The notes beneath the pieces were generated by a model. That model worked only from the letters and a program-made list of their open reading frames with translations. It made no database searches and was not told the origin of the DNA. From Lachnospiraceae bacterium UBA7027 (lineage in GTDB: Bacteria; Bacillota; Clostridia; Lachnospirales; Lachnospiraceae): a stretch of 23,811 bases of DNA. Shown in pieces: positions 15,595-23,382 of the stretch. The position numbers and the translations under genes are program-made. The DNA lies in NCBI GenBank assembly GCA_002494135.1, contig DLBG01000053.1, positions 1 through 23,811 of the forward strand, written 5' to 3'. Numbering within the stretch: the stretch's first letter is position 1; the number at the start of each line of letters is the position of its first letter.

Positions 15595-17412
15595 CTATGC
15601 TTCGAAAAGAGCTCTGAACTCGTCGCCGGTGATTCGCTCCTTTTCCAGAAGCAGCTCTGCCGTTTTGTGAAGCACTTCCATATTCTCTTTAATGATGGCT
15701 TCCGCCTTTTCATAGCATTCGGAAATAATGCTTTTTACTTCCTCATCGATTTCTCCGGCCACCTTTTCACTGTAAGGACGGTTCTTTGCAAGATCGCGTC
15801 CGATGAAGACTTCATCGCCGTCCGCATCATAATTGATGGCTCCGAGCTTTTCGGACATACCGAAGCGGGTTACCATATTTCGTGCTACCGCCGTAGCCTT
15901 CTTGATGTCCGAAGAAGCACCGGTGGTAATATCACCGAAAATCAGATCTTCCGCGATTCTGCCGCCCAACGATACCATGATGTCTTCCAGCATTTCGTTT
16001 TTCGTATGGAACATGCCGTCATTTTCGGGAAGCGGCATGGTATAACCTGCTGCCGATCCGCCGGTCGGGATAATGGAAATCGTATAGACGGGATCCGTAT
16101 TCGGGAGCACATGGAATAATATCGCATGGCCCGCCTCATGGTACGCGGTAATTCTGCGTTCCTTTTCGGATACGATACGGCTCTTTTTCTCCGTTCCGAT
16201 ACCGACCTTGATCATGGATGCGTTAATATCCTGCTGCTTGATGAAAGCACGTTTCTCTTTTGCCGCAAGGATGGCAGATTCGTTTAAGAGGTTCTCCAGA
16301 TCCGCTCCGGAGAAGCCTGCTGTGGTGTGCGCAATCTGCTTTAAGTCCACATCGTCACTTAACGGTTTATTCTTCGAATGAATGGCAAGAATTTCCTCCC
16401 TGCCCTGCACATCGGGATTTCCGATCATGATTTTACGGTCAAACCGTCCCGGACGAAGAATGGCCGGATCCAGAATATCCACACGGTTGGTTGCCGCAAG
16501 CACGATAATTCCGGAATTCTCGGTAAAACCGTCCATTTCCACCAGCAACTGGTTTAAGGTCTGCTCTTTCTCATCGTGACCGCCGCCGAGACCGGTACCG
16601 CGTCGTCTTGCTACCGCGTCAATCTCGTCGATAAAGATGATGCAGGGTTTGTGAAGACTTGCTTCCTCAAAAAGGTCTCTGACTCTCGATGCACCGACAC
16701 CGACATACATTTCCACGAAATCCGAACCGGAAATGCTGTAAAACGGCACGCCCGCCTCACCGGCAATTGCCTTGGCAAGCAGGGTTTTACCGGTACCCGG
16801 AGGTCCGTCGAGCAAAACACCTTTCGGGATTCTTGCGCCGACTTTGGTAAAATCTTCGGGATCCTTTAAGAACATGATAATCTCTTCGAGATCCGCTTTT
16901 TCCTCTTTCAGACCCGCCACGTCGGAGAGCCGGTATTTGTTTTCCTTAATCATCTTGGCCCGGCTTTTGCCGAAGTTCATCATCTTCGAGGTCGGTCCGC
17001 TGTTCATTGCCGCATTCTGCGCATTAATCATCAAAAAGAAGAAGAGAATGCAGATGCCGACAACCACAAGCATGGGCAGCATATGATTTAAAAACCAGTT
17101 GTCCTTCGGAACTTCCCTTACGTAAGGATCCAGTCCCTGCTTCCTTAAAAACTCGGTTGCATCGGTAACATCCGTTACAAACAGGGTTTCTTCCTGCCCG
17201 TTTTTCTTTTCCACCGTTATGGATCCGCCCGATGAATTCTGTCTTTGGTTTACCGTGACGGAAACCACTTCACCGTTGGCGATATCCGCCTCCAATTTGC
17301 CCCTGGTATAGGTATTCTTCGTAAAATCCACTGTACTTAAGATGACTCCGAGTATCAGCAGAACGATAATCAGAAGGAAAACCAGTCCCAGGCCGTTTCC
17401 TTTCTTTTCCAC
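15595..17412 (-). CDS. ftsH: ATP-dependent zinc metalloprotease FtsH
   Basis: A 605-residue membrane-anchored AAA+ protease that degrades misfolded membrane proteins and some regulators. Two membrane helices (about 9-27 and 110-130) flank a small extracytoplasmic domain. The AAA core has Walker A GPPGTGKT (203-210), Walker B IIFIDEID (258-265) and the second region of homology ending at RPGRFDR. The protease zinc motif HEAGH is at 425-429. Length is normal, although the acidic/Gly-rich tail seen in some Firmicutes is short. The start is GTG 17412, with AAAGGA nine bases upstream. It lies 42 bases after hpt, keeping the familiar tilS-hpt-ftsH order apart from the two inserted genes. Confidence 0.97.
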   Translation of the reverse strand: MEKKGNGLGLVFLLIIVLLILGVILSTVDFTKNTYTRGKLEADIANGEVVSVTVNQRQNSSGGSITVEKKNGQEETLFVTDVTDATEFLRKQGLDPYVREVPKDNWFLNHMLPMLVVVGICILFFFLMINAQNAAMNSGPTSKMMNFGKSRAKMIKENKYRLSDVAGLKEEKADLEEIIMFLKDPEDFTKVGARIPKGVLLDGPPGTGKTLLAKAIAGEAGVPFYSISGSDFVEMYVGVGASRVRDLFEEASLHKPCIIFIDEIDAVARRRGTGLGGGHDEKEQTLNQLLVEMDGFTENSGIIVLAATNRVDILDPAILRPGRFDRKIMIGNPDVQGREEILAIHSKNKPLSDDVDLKQIAHTTAGFSGADLENLLNESAILAAKEKRAFIKQQDINASMIKVGIGTEKKSRIVSEKERRITAYHEAGHAILFHVLPNTDPVYTISIIPTGGSAAGYTMPLPENDGMFHTKNEMLEDIMVSLGGRIAEDLIFGDITTGASSDIKKATAVARNMVTRFGMSEKLGAINYDADGDEVFIGRDLAKNRPYSEKVAGEIDEEVKSIISECYEKAEAIIKENMEVLHKTAELLLEKERITGDEFRALFEA

Positions 17413-17454
17413 TTAAATATTTCCTTTCTTTTCCTTTTCCCCCGCAAAATACCG

Positions 17455-17982
17455 TCAGTCGTCAAACTCCACTACACCGATGTACGGAAGATTTCTGTAT
17501 CTCTGATCGTAGTCAAGACCGTAGCCTACCACGAATAAATCCGGAACCTGGAAGCCCACATACTTGGCATCCACCTCAACCACACGTCTTTCGGGTTTGT
17601 CCAAAAGCGCACACAGCTCAATGCTTTCCGGATTACGGCTCTTTAAAAGATTCAGCAGATGACTTAAGGTTCTTCCGGAATCAATGATATCCTCCACCAC
17701 AATGACATTCTTTCCCTCGATGGGAGAATCGAGATCCTTGATAATTTTTACATATCCGCTCGATTCCGTCCCGCCGCCGTAACTGGAAACGGACATAAAA
17801 TCAATGGTCACGGGAACATCAATCCGCTTTGCCAGCTCACAGGCAAAAAAGCTTGCACCCTTTAAAATACAGATTAAATGAACGGACTTCCCCACATAAT
17901 CCCTGCTGATTAAAAGGGCGATTTCCTTGATTTTACGGTCGACTTCTTCTTCCGTCAACATAACCTTTACATGTTCTGCCAT
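17455..17982 (-). CDS. hpt: Hypoxanthine phosphoribosyltransferase
   Basis: A 175-residue purine salvage enzyme that transfers phosphoribosyl from PRPP to hypoxanthine or guanine, giving IMP or GMP in the cytoplasm. The PRPP-binding motif VVEDIIDSGRTL lies near residues 95-106, with the flexible-loop SSYGGGTESSG before it and the base-binding VGFQVPDLFVVGYGLDY near the C-terminus. Length is standard. GGGAGG lies upstream of ATG 17982. The gene follows the inserted membrane protein gene by 57 bases and precedes ftsH by 42, consistent with one transcript or with a local promoter that I could not identify convincingly. Confidence 0.96.
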   Translation of the reverse strand: MAEHVKVMLTEEEVDRKIKEIALLISRDYVGKSVHLICILKGASFFACELAKRIDVPVTIDFMSVSSYGGGTESSGYVKIIKDLDSPIEGKNVIVVEDIIDSGRTLSHLLNLLKSRNPESIELCALLDKPERRVVEVDAKYVGFQVPDLFVVGYGLDYDQRYRNLPYIGVVEFDD

Positions 17983-18039
17983 AGTTTAATACCTCCCATA
18001 TCCGTCAATTGTATCATATCCGACGCTTTACGCGCCACA

Positions 18040-19608
18040 TTAATCTGCTCTTTTGTAAAAGACCACATCCGCCGATCTTCCGATTTCCTCAAAGCCAAGT
18101 TTTGCACACATTTTATCGATGTCTCCTCCGGAAACGGTTGCAAGATACCTGCATTTTAAGGATGAAATGTTGCCTTTTACATAATCCGAAAGACAGCAGT
18201 TAATACCCATTCCCTTTGGCAGGGCAAAAAGTTCTCCGAACGCGGTTACCTCTGATTCCCCGTCTTTTTGATCCGTCAAAACCCAGATTACGGTATTATC
18301 GTATCCCTGCGAATCGCTGACTTCAACTCCCTTTTCCTGAAATACCTCTTCCCAGGCGGAAATCTCCGCTCTCAGTTTATCGTTCTTCATGGGAATATCG
18401 TAATCCGTCGGCACCAGGGATCCCCGCATCAGGAAAACCCCGAGAAGGATGAGAAGAATTCCCTCCTCAATCACGGTTTTTCTCCCCCACTCGTTGAAAC
18501 TGAGTAATAAAATACCCGCCACGGCAAAGACCCAGAAATGTCTTCCGCCTTCGTTGGCCTTTTGCAGAAAAACGATAATGGCTAAAAAGAGTAAGAAAAC
18601 CTGTACCGCAAATGTCAGATTCACGGCCTTTGTCTTGCCGTACTGTCCCGTACGGTTCGAAAGCCCGAGCACAAAAACGGCTGCCATTAAGAATAACGTC
18701 ACCACGTACTGGGTTCCCGCAGTCAGCCCCATGGTGAAGGCACGTTTCATGTAATCCGCAATTCCGGGGGTGACCCACCAGACGGTATTCTTTACATACT
18801 TCACGGCGTCGATGATTTTACCGCCAAGAAGCAGTTTCACCGCCGTCAGATCGTAGAGCGGCTCAAAATAAGCGCTGGTAAAGAAATGCCCGATGAATGC
18901 GTTTCCTCCGAGTCCCAAAGCCGCGGCAAGAACGGTAAAAATGACTGCCGGTGCTTTTTTCTTCCGAAGCATAAAGCCCGGCAGGAATAAAAGCACCACC
19001 ATATAAGGACGCATCAGTGTCAGAAGGATGCCGAGAGCATAAAGGAAAACGGCATAAGGCGTATTCTTACTCTCCTGTGCCCCTCTTAATGCCAGGGCAA
19101 AGAACAGAATCATAAACGATGCAATAACGGCTTCCGGAAGAGCGTTTAAAAGATGAATCGGAATACTCGGAAATGCTAAAAGAAGGGCAAACAGGACTCC
19201 CAGATTCTTCCATTTCGGACGTACGATCACCACCGCGGCGCAAAGAGCGGCCGCAAAGAAAAAGAGGTTGCTTACGATGACCGAGCCGAATTTCCAGCCG
19301 AAAACCAGTCCCCAGATCACCCAGGGGATAAATATGACGGGGCTCCAGGCAGCCAGGGTTCCGAAAAGCGCATGGGATTCGTTGAAACCGAAATATCCCC
19401 TCGGCAGACCGAAGGAGGTAATTCCCTCCACCAGCTTATAGTAAAACAAACAGTCGTTATTCCCTGCCGCCGGGGTAAAGAGAGTAAAAACCGATGTACC
19501 GCGGATCGCGCAGTAAAGCAGGGCAAGAAGCCAGGGAAACGCAAACGCTGCCGCGGCCTTGCCGATCAGGGCAATATTTACTTTTTTCTTTTCTTTTTTC
19601 TGTGTCAT
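18040..19608 (-). CDS. Multi-pass membrane protein, GT-C-like, unknown function
   Basis: A 522-residue protein with about ten hydrophobic segments followed by a soluble C-terminal domain of roughly 110 residues. After the first membrane helix comes a loop with NNDCLFYYKLVEG (50-62) and GYFGFNESHALFG (71-83), with an acidic residue placed as in GT-C glycosyltransferases, which use lipid-linked sugars. No family name is certain. The start at ATG 19608 overlaps the upstream gene's stop as ATGA, so the two are translationally coupled; the longer upstream frame (86 more residues) lies inside the preceding gene and does not look like protein. Its place between tilS and hpt is unusual. A cell-surface glycan role is inference. 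Confidence 0.8.
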   Translation of the reverse strand: MTQKKEKKKVNIALIGKAAAAFAFPWLLALLYCAIRGTSVFTLFTPAAGNNDCLFYYKLVEGITSFGLPRGYFGFNESHALFGTLAAWSPVIFIPWVIWGLVFGWKFGSVIVSNLFFFAAALCAAVVIVRPKWKNLGVLFALLLAFPSIPIHLLNALPEAVIASFMILFFALALRGAQESKNTPYAVFLYALGILLTLMRPYMVVLLFLPGFMLRKKKAPAVIFTVLAAALGLGGNAFIGHFFTSAYFEPLYDLTAVKLLLGGKIIDAVKYVKNTVWWVTPGIADYMKRAFTMGLTAGTQYVVTLFLMAAVFVLGLSNRTGQYGKTKAVNLTFAVQVFLLFLAIIVFLQKANEGGRHFWVFAVAGILLLSFNEWGRKTVIEEGILLILLGVFLMRGSLVPTDYDIPMKNDKLRAEISAWEEVFQEKGVEVSDSQGYDNTVIWVLTDQKDGESEVTAFGELFALPKGMGINCCLSDYVKGNISSLKCRYLATVSGGDIDKMCAKLGFEEIGRSADVVFYKRAD

Positions 19609-21191
19609 ATCGAATCTTTCCCTGTGTCTTTTCTGCGGACGGCTTCCAAAACCAGGCCTGCTTCCAGCGGCAGCAGGTAGTATAAGAAGGCTACATATCG
19701 AACCAGTGCCACCGGACCGAGTAAGAAGGTCATCCAGATGAACAATACCGGCACAAAAGCAATGGCTTCCTTTTTCCTGTGGTACCACAGAATGAGAAAC
19801 GCATAAAAGAAAATCCAGAAATAGGTTGCCGGTGCCAGAATCCACATGGTAAGCGGATTCCTGCAAACGAGGGAATTGGCCTCGAAATGAAGATAATAGC
19901 TGTAAACGGGTCCAATCAGGCTCTTATTCTCCACCGGCGGATAGCTGTGGCAGACATAGTATCCTTCATCGCCGTTCGGCATAAGTGCCAGGGTGGAAAA
20001 CGGATACCAGAAGCCTTCGTTTCCGATTAGGAAAGCATCCGTATACTGCTTCGGATATGCCAGGCCAAGAGTAGTCCACAGCTTCATCAGCTCCCCGGGA
20101 CCGTCGGTATAAAGTTCCGGTTTCAGGCAGCGCTTTGCGACGTCGGCGATTTTCGGATAATAACCGTTTAAGGCTTCCTCTTCGAAAGCGTTTTCAATGG
20201 CCAGGCGCTCTTCATCGGTCATAACGTCCTGCTGCGTGTGATACACGCGCATAATCTGCTGGGCGGGTACGGAGAGATATTCCCGCTCGTTGACACCTTT
20301 TACCGTTATAAGGGCCGTTAACGGTCCCAGGTAGAGAACCAGGGCCAGAACCGCACCCAGAAGACTAAACGCGGCCTTCTGTTTCCTTAAGCAGAAAACC
20401 AGGAAGAAACAGAACGGAAACATGATATAAAGCGCATTGTTTCGAAGGATGGCCGCAAAAAATGCTGCCACGCACCACTCCGTAATGCGTAAGGGTTTCT
20501 GAAAGAAGTTTTCCGAATCACCCAGTGCCTCCGCCGTACGAAGAAGGAACAGGATTAAGAAAGGAGCAAACAGCGCGTCCTTCGTTACGGACATGACATT
20601 CATCACCACGGTGGGGAAAAGCCCCGCCCAGATGACGGTCAGGGGTACAAAGACTTTCGGAATGCGTTTCTTTAAAAGATAGCAAAGGATCTCCGTAAAA
20701 GCATAGTCCGTAATCAGCATCTGAAGCAGAACATAGACAAAGCAGCCCGGTTCCGGTGCGTTGAACAGTTTATAGGAAAGACTTACCAGCCCTCCCACAA
20801 GATAGGTGTGCACAACAGGATGATGCGCCGTCACCTGCATATTCCGAAACATATCCCACTGATTATCCGCATCATAGTTAAAATATCCCGGATACAGCCC
20901 CAGAAGCTGAATAAACCAGAGAACGAAGATTGCAGCAAAGCAGATAAGAAGAAGGTGTTTTCCCGGTGCGTATTCTTTATAATCCTTCCCCCTTATGCCG
21001 AGCAGAAAGAAAGTGAATACGGCAGACACCGCAATCCCCGAAAGATACGAAATCCAGAAAAGGAAACTGCCTGCGGGCACGGTGTCAAAATGGTTTAAAC
21101 AGAAACCGAATACCACAAAAGAACCCATGCAGATGCCTGCAAGGAGCGAAAGAAGGATTCTTCTTTTGTCGGCTTTCTTTGTCTTTTCCAT
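19605..21191 (-). CDS. Multi-pass membrane protein, DUF6020-like
   Basis: A 528-residue protein with about eleven to twelve membrane segments, resembling the DUF6020 family as I remember it. The first large loop has GLYPGYFNYDADNQWD (98-113) and AHHPVVHTYL (122-131), and VTKDALFAPF is further on, resembling the loop acidic residues and His of GT-C type glycosyltransferases. Function is not established. The ATG at 21191 has AGGAT eight bases upstream and begins 20 bases after tilS stops; its own stop overlaps the next gene by four bases. Both membrane genes therefore ride on the tilS transcript. The pair looks like two steps of one pathway, probably surface polymer assembly, but this is inference. 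Confidence 0.8.
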   Translation of the reverse strand: MEKTKKADKRRILLSLLAGICMGSFVVFGFCLNHFDTVPAGSFLFWISYLSGIAVSAVFTFFLLGIRGKDYKEYAPGKHLLLICFAAIFVLWFIQLLGLYPGYFNYDADNQWDMFRNMQVTAHHPVVHTYLVGGLVSLSYKLFNAPEPGCFVYVLLQMLITDYAFTEILCYLLKKRIPKVFVPLTVIWAGLFPTVVMNVMSVTKDALFAPFLILFLLRTAEALGDSENFFQKPLRITEWCVAAFFAAILRNNALYIMFPFCFFLVFCLRKQKAAFSLLGAVLALVLYLGPLTALITVKGVNEREYLSVPAQQIMRVYHTQQDVMTDEERLAIENAFEEEALNGYYPKIADVAKRCLKPELYTDGPGELMKLWTTLGLAYPKQYTDAFLIGNEGFWYPFSTLALMPNGDEGYYVCHSYPPVENKSLIGPVYSYYLHFEANSLVCRNPLTMWILAPATYFWIFFYAFLILWYHRKKEAIAFVPVLFIWMTFLLGPVALVRYVAFLYYLLPLEAGLVLEAVRRKDTGKDSI

Positions 21192-21211
21192 TTCCGGTAT
21201 CCTGAGTCGGA

Positions 21212-22753
21212 TTATCCCTTTTTGTCCTGCCCGGTGATTTCCACCTCGAGCACTCTCGTCGTTTTCCCGTCCACATGCGCGCCTTCGCCGGTGCGCAAAC
21301 CGATTGCCCAGAGAATATTATTTCCGTCGGCAAGAACCCATACCCGGTCTCTTTCTTCCGACGCAACCTTACTGTCCTTTAAAAAATCATACAACGGTTT
21401 ATGTTCTCCAAAACGGCTGATAATCAGTTCATCTTCCCTCACGGGATGCCGCAGAATCAGTCCGTTCCCTGTCTTATCCGGATCAAACCATCTGCGCTTT
21501 GCGTCCTTCGGAAAATCTGCTGCGGCAAAGTCCGTAAGAAGGCGAAAGTGTATCTGTCCGCCCTCATAGTCCACCTTAACTTCCTTACCTGCTAAAATCT
21601 CCTCCATACGGATTCGCGTTCCGTTTTTGGTCTTTTCGCTGCCGTTTTCGGTCTTTTCGCTGCCGTTTTCGGTTTTTTCACTGCCGTTTGGGGTCTTTTC
21701 ACTGCCCTTATCGGCATCCGTCGTTTGTCCGCCTTCTTCGTTTTCTTTTATATGCAGAAGTACACCCTCATAGGTCCGCTTCGCCTCGATGCCGTAAATA
21801 AAATCCCGACGGCGTCCCACCTGCGAGGAAAACAGATTTAAAACCGCTTCCACCTGTACGGAACCGATGTCCTTCTTCCGCCCCGCAACATCCCTTAGGG
21901 CCTTTAACACCAGCTCCTGTCTTACAATAAGAGGATACTCCCCGATTCTGTCCTTGATCAGAACCGCTCTGCCGGGATGCGCCTCTTTTGTATTTGCCGA
22001 ATCTTCAGACTTAAAATCCTCATCCGCCAAAACCTCTTTCGATGCCTTTAATACCTCCGCATCCAGAAATTCCTCCGCCATGCGGATTCTTTCGGCACAT
22101 TGTGCCATGTTTTCCTTCGCTCCGGGACAGATTCCCACTGCCGCGGGCAGAATTTCGTGACGAATCCGATTTCTTGCATACTGCGTATCAAGATTGCTCT
22201 CATCCACTCTCCAGGCAATGCCTTCCGCTTTTAAGAAATCCTCGATTTCCGCCTTCCCGACACATAATAACGGCCGGATCCGGTTGCCGGAAACAGGCAG
22301 AATCCCGTGAAGGCCGTGAATGCCGCTTCCCCGGAAAAGCTGAAACAGCATGGTCTCACATAAATCATCCCTGTGATGTGCGGTGGCAATCAAATCCGCA
22401 TTTTCCCGCTTAAGAATCTCTTCAAAGAATTCATATCTTGCCACTCTGCCGGCCTCCTCCAGGGAGAGTCCCCCGTCAGAGGAAAGTAAGGCGGCATCTA
22501 TGTGTTTTACAAAGAAAGGAATTTCCCAGTCTTTGCACAAATCCCGGACGAAGACTTCATCCAGGTCGGCATTCTTTCTTAGTCCGTGATGGACGTGGGC
22601 CGCTAAAACGGTTATGGGATGCGTTTTTGCATATTCCCGAAGCAGATACAGCAGGCAGACGGAATCAGCACCTCCGGAGAGGCCTACCAAAACCTTTTCT
22701 TTGTGATCGAGCATATGATATTGTTCCAGATAACGGTAGACTTCCTGCCTCAT
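21212..22753 (-). CDS. tilS: tRNA(Ile) lysidine synthetase
   Basis: Converts the wobble cytidine of the CAU-anticodon isoleucine tRNA to lysidine with ATP and lysine, an essential step in decoding AUA. The ATP pyrophosphatase P-loop SGGADS is at residues 26-31, with AHVHHGLR, ATAHHRDDLCETMLFQLFRG and ARNRIRHEILP downstream, all diagnostic. At 513 residues it is longer than the usual 450-470, partly because of four heptapeptide repeats (350-377) between the central and C-terminal domains. I prefer ATG 22753, which has GGGGA just upstream; an in-frame ATG at 22777 adds eight residues but lacks a ribosome site. The two inserted membrane genes follow within 20 bases. Confidence 0.93.
   Translation of the reverse strand: MRQEVYRYLEQYHMLDHKEKVLVGLSGGADSVCLLYLLREYAKTHPITVLAAHVHHGLRKNADLDEVFVRDLCKDWEIPFFVKHIDAALLSSDGGLSLEEAGRVARYEFFEEILKRENADLIATAHHRDDLCETMLFQLFRGSGIHGLHGILPVSGNRIRPLLCVGKAEIEDFLKAEGIAWRVDESNLDTQYARNRIRHEILPAAVGICPGAKENMAQCAERIRMAEEFLDAEVLKASKEVLADEDFKSEDSANTKEAHPGRAVLIKDRIGEYPLIVRQELVLKALRDVAGRKKDIGSVQVEAVLNLFSSQVGRRRDFIYGIEAKRTYEGVLLHIKENEEGGQTTDADKGSEKTPNGSEKTENGSEKTENGSEKTKNGTRIRMEEILAGKEVKVDYEGGQIHFRLLTDFAAADFPKDAKRRWFDPDKTGNGLILRHPVREDELIISRFGEHKPLYDFLKDSKVASEERDRVWVLADGNNILWAIGLRTGEGAHVDGKTTRVLEVEITGQDKKG
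21623..21706 (-). repeat. tilS: Four 21-base tandem repeats inside tilS
   Basis: Four exact-length copies encode GSEKTPN, GSEKTEN, GSEKTEN and GSEKTKN, flanked by a further NGT. They sit in a hydrophilic linker ahead of the C-terminal domain. The copies differ at only a few bases, so copy number could vary between strains without shifting the frame. Confidence 0.9.
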
Positions 22754-22781
22754 TTTATCCCCGCTGCCTTTTCCCATTCAC

Positions 22782-22808
22782 AAAAACAAAGCCCGGAGCC
22801 TGCCGGGC
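22782..22808 (-). terminator. Hairpin plus T-run at the 5' end of the tilS transcript
   Basis: GCCCGG and CCGGGC (22791-22808) form a strong six-pair stem with a six-base loop. On the minus strand it is followed by TTTGTTTTTG, and on the plus strand by CGTTTTTATT. It could be a back-up terminator for divIC or, because the tilS -10 lies just upstream, an attenuator-like structure at the very start of the tilS RNA. Confidence 0.6.
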
Positions 22809-22815
22809 CGTTTTT

Positions 22816-22821
22816 ATTATA
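22816..22821 (-). promoter_or_regulatory. Probable -10 element of tilS
   Basis: A perfect TATAAT on the minus strand, with a weak -35 (TTTCGA, 22839-22844) at 17 bases. It lies between the divIC terminator and the tilS start, where a promoter is needed. The predicted start is about 22809. Confidence 0.45.
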
Positions 22822-22847
22822 ACAGACTTATTCCTTCTTCGAAACAT

Positions 22848-22875
22848 AAAAAACGGCTGACTTCCGTCAACCGTT
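22848..22875 (-). terminator. Intrinsic terminator of divIC
   Basis: On the minus strand AACGGTTGAC, loop GGAA, then GTCAGCCGTT form a ten-pair stem with one G-U pair, followed by a run of T. The stem begins within the divIC stop codon. This is a textbook factor-independent terminator. Confidence 0.85.
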
Positions 22876-23194
22876 AATTTTCAGCCACAAACAGAATCTC
22901 GCCGTCTTTTACGAGTCCGTAGCGTTCTTTTGCCACTTCTTCGATATAGGCATTGGTCTGCGTATATTTCTCAAATTCCACCAGATCTTCTTTGCGCTTT
23001 TCCTCCTCTGCAAGAAGTTGTGCGTAATACTCTTCTTTCTCCGAGTACGATGCCTGCGTCTTCTTTAGGGTCAGTACCCTGGAAAAAGTAACCAGAAACA
23101 CCAAAACCAGAACTGCGGCAATCAGAATCATACCTGTTCTATTGTTCGGCCCGCGTCTTCTTCGACGTGCTTTACTTTGGTGGTTATGCGCCAT
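22874..23194 (-). CDS. divIC: FtsB/DivIC-family septum formation initiator
   Basis: A 106-residue bitopic cell-division protein that joins the FtsL/DivIB complex at the septum. A basic cytoplasmic N-terminus (KARRRRRG, 8-15) leads into one membrane helix (about 22-40). A charged coiled coil (about 45-75) and the family C-terminal segment IEEVAKERYGLVKDGEILF follow. I placed the start at ATG 23194, which has GGGGGA eight bases upstream; an in-frame ATG at 23215 has no ribosome site. A clear promoter and terminator flank it, so it can be a single-gene unit. It lies in the usual place between rqcP and tilS, but the sporulation genes often seen around it are missing. Confidence 0.88.
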   Translation of the reverse strand: MAHNHQSKARRRRRGPNNRTGMILIAAVLVLVFLVTFSRVLTLKKTQASYSEKEEYYAQLLAEEEKRKEDLVEFEKYTQTNAYIEEVAKERYGLVKDGEILFVAEN

Positions 23195-23226
23195 CCGAAA
23201 ATTCCCCCTGTGCATATTCTACATTC

Positions 23227-23240
23227 GTAAACACGTTTAC
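23227..23240. promoter_or_regulatory. Operator-like inverted repeat in the divIC leader
   Basis: GTAAAC and GTTTAC form a six-base inverted repeat around a two-base centre. It lies about 11-24 bases after the predicted divIC transcription start. It resembles a LacI/CcpA-type operator, but the half-site spacing does not match the standard cre site. Confidence 0.35.
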
Positions 23241-23257
23241 ATAATAGCACAGTATTC

Positions 23258-23286
23258 ATTTTAGACGATGACCATAATTACGTCAA
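23258..23286 (-). promoter_or_regulatory. Promoter of divIC
   Basis: TTGACG (23281-23286) is followed after 17 bases by TAAAAT (23258-23263) on the minus strand, with a predicted start near 23251. This is a good sigma-A match. Confidence 0.65.
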
Positions 23287-23332
23287 CCTATTTTGTTAAT
23301 ATTTCCTAAAATTTTGGCATTTTTCACATAAT

Positions 23333-23374
23333 TTATGTTAACTTTTCAATATATTGTGGTTCGATTATGTTAAC
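23333..23374. repeat. Two TTATGTTAAC direct repeats between rqcP and divIC
   Basis: Identical ten-base copies at 23333-23342 and 23365-23374 are 32 bases apart, about three helical turns. The second is part of a perfect palindrome, ATGTTAACAT (23368-23377). The surrounding 23290-23382 is very AT-rich and holds no ORF. Confidence 0.5.
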
Positions 23375-23382
23375 ATGCACAA

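Noticed and set aside
15577..16119. 180-residue plus-strand open frame inside ftsH
   Set aside because: Antisense shadow of the FtsH protease domain.
19609..19866. 86-residue upstream extension of the first membrane protein frame
   Set aside because: It lies inside the preceding DUF6020-like gene; the ATGA overlap at 19605-19608 gives the natural start.
22438..22860. 140-residue plus-strand open frame across the tilS start
   Set aside because: Antisense to the TilS ATP-binding domain and crosses the tilS hairpin and promoter; low-complexity Pro/Arg composition.
23227..23240. Calling the GTAAAC/GTTTAC repeat a CcpA cre site
   Set aside because: The spacing between half-sites and several consensus positions do not fit, so it is reported only as operator-like.
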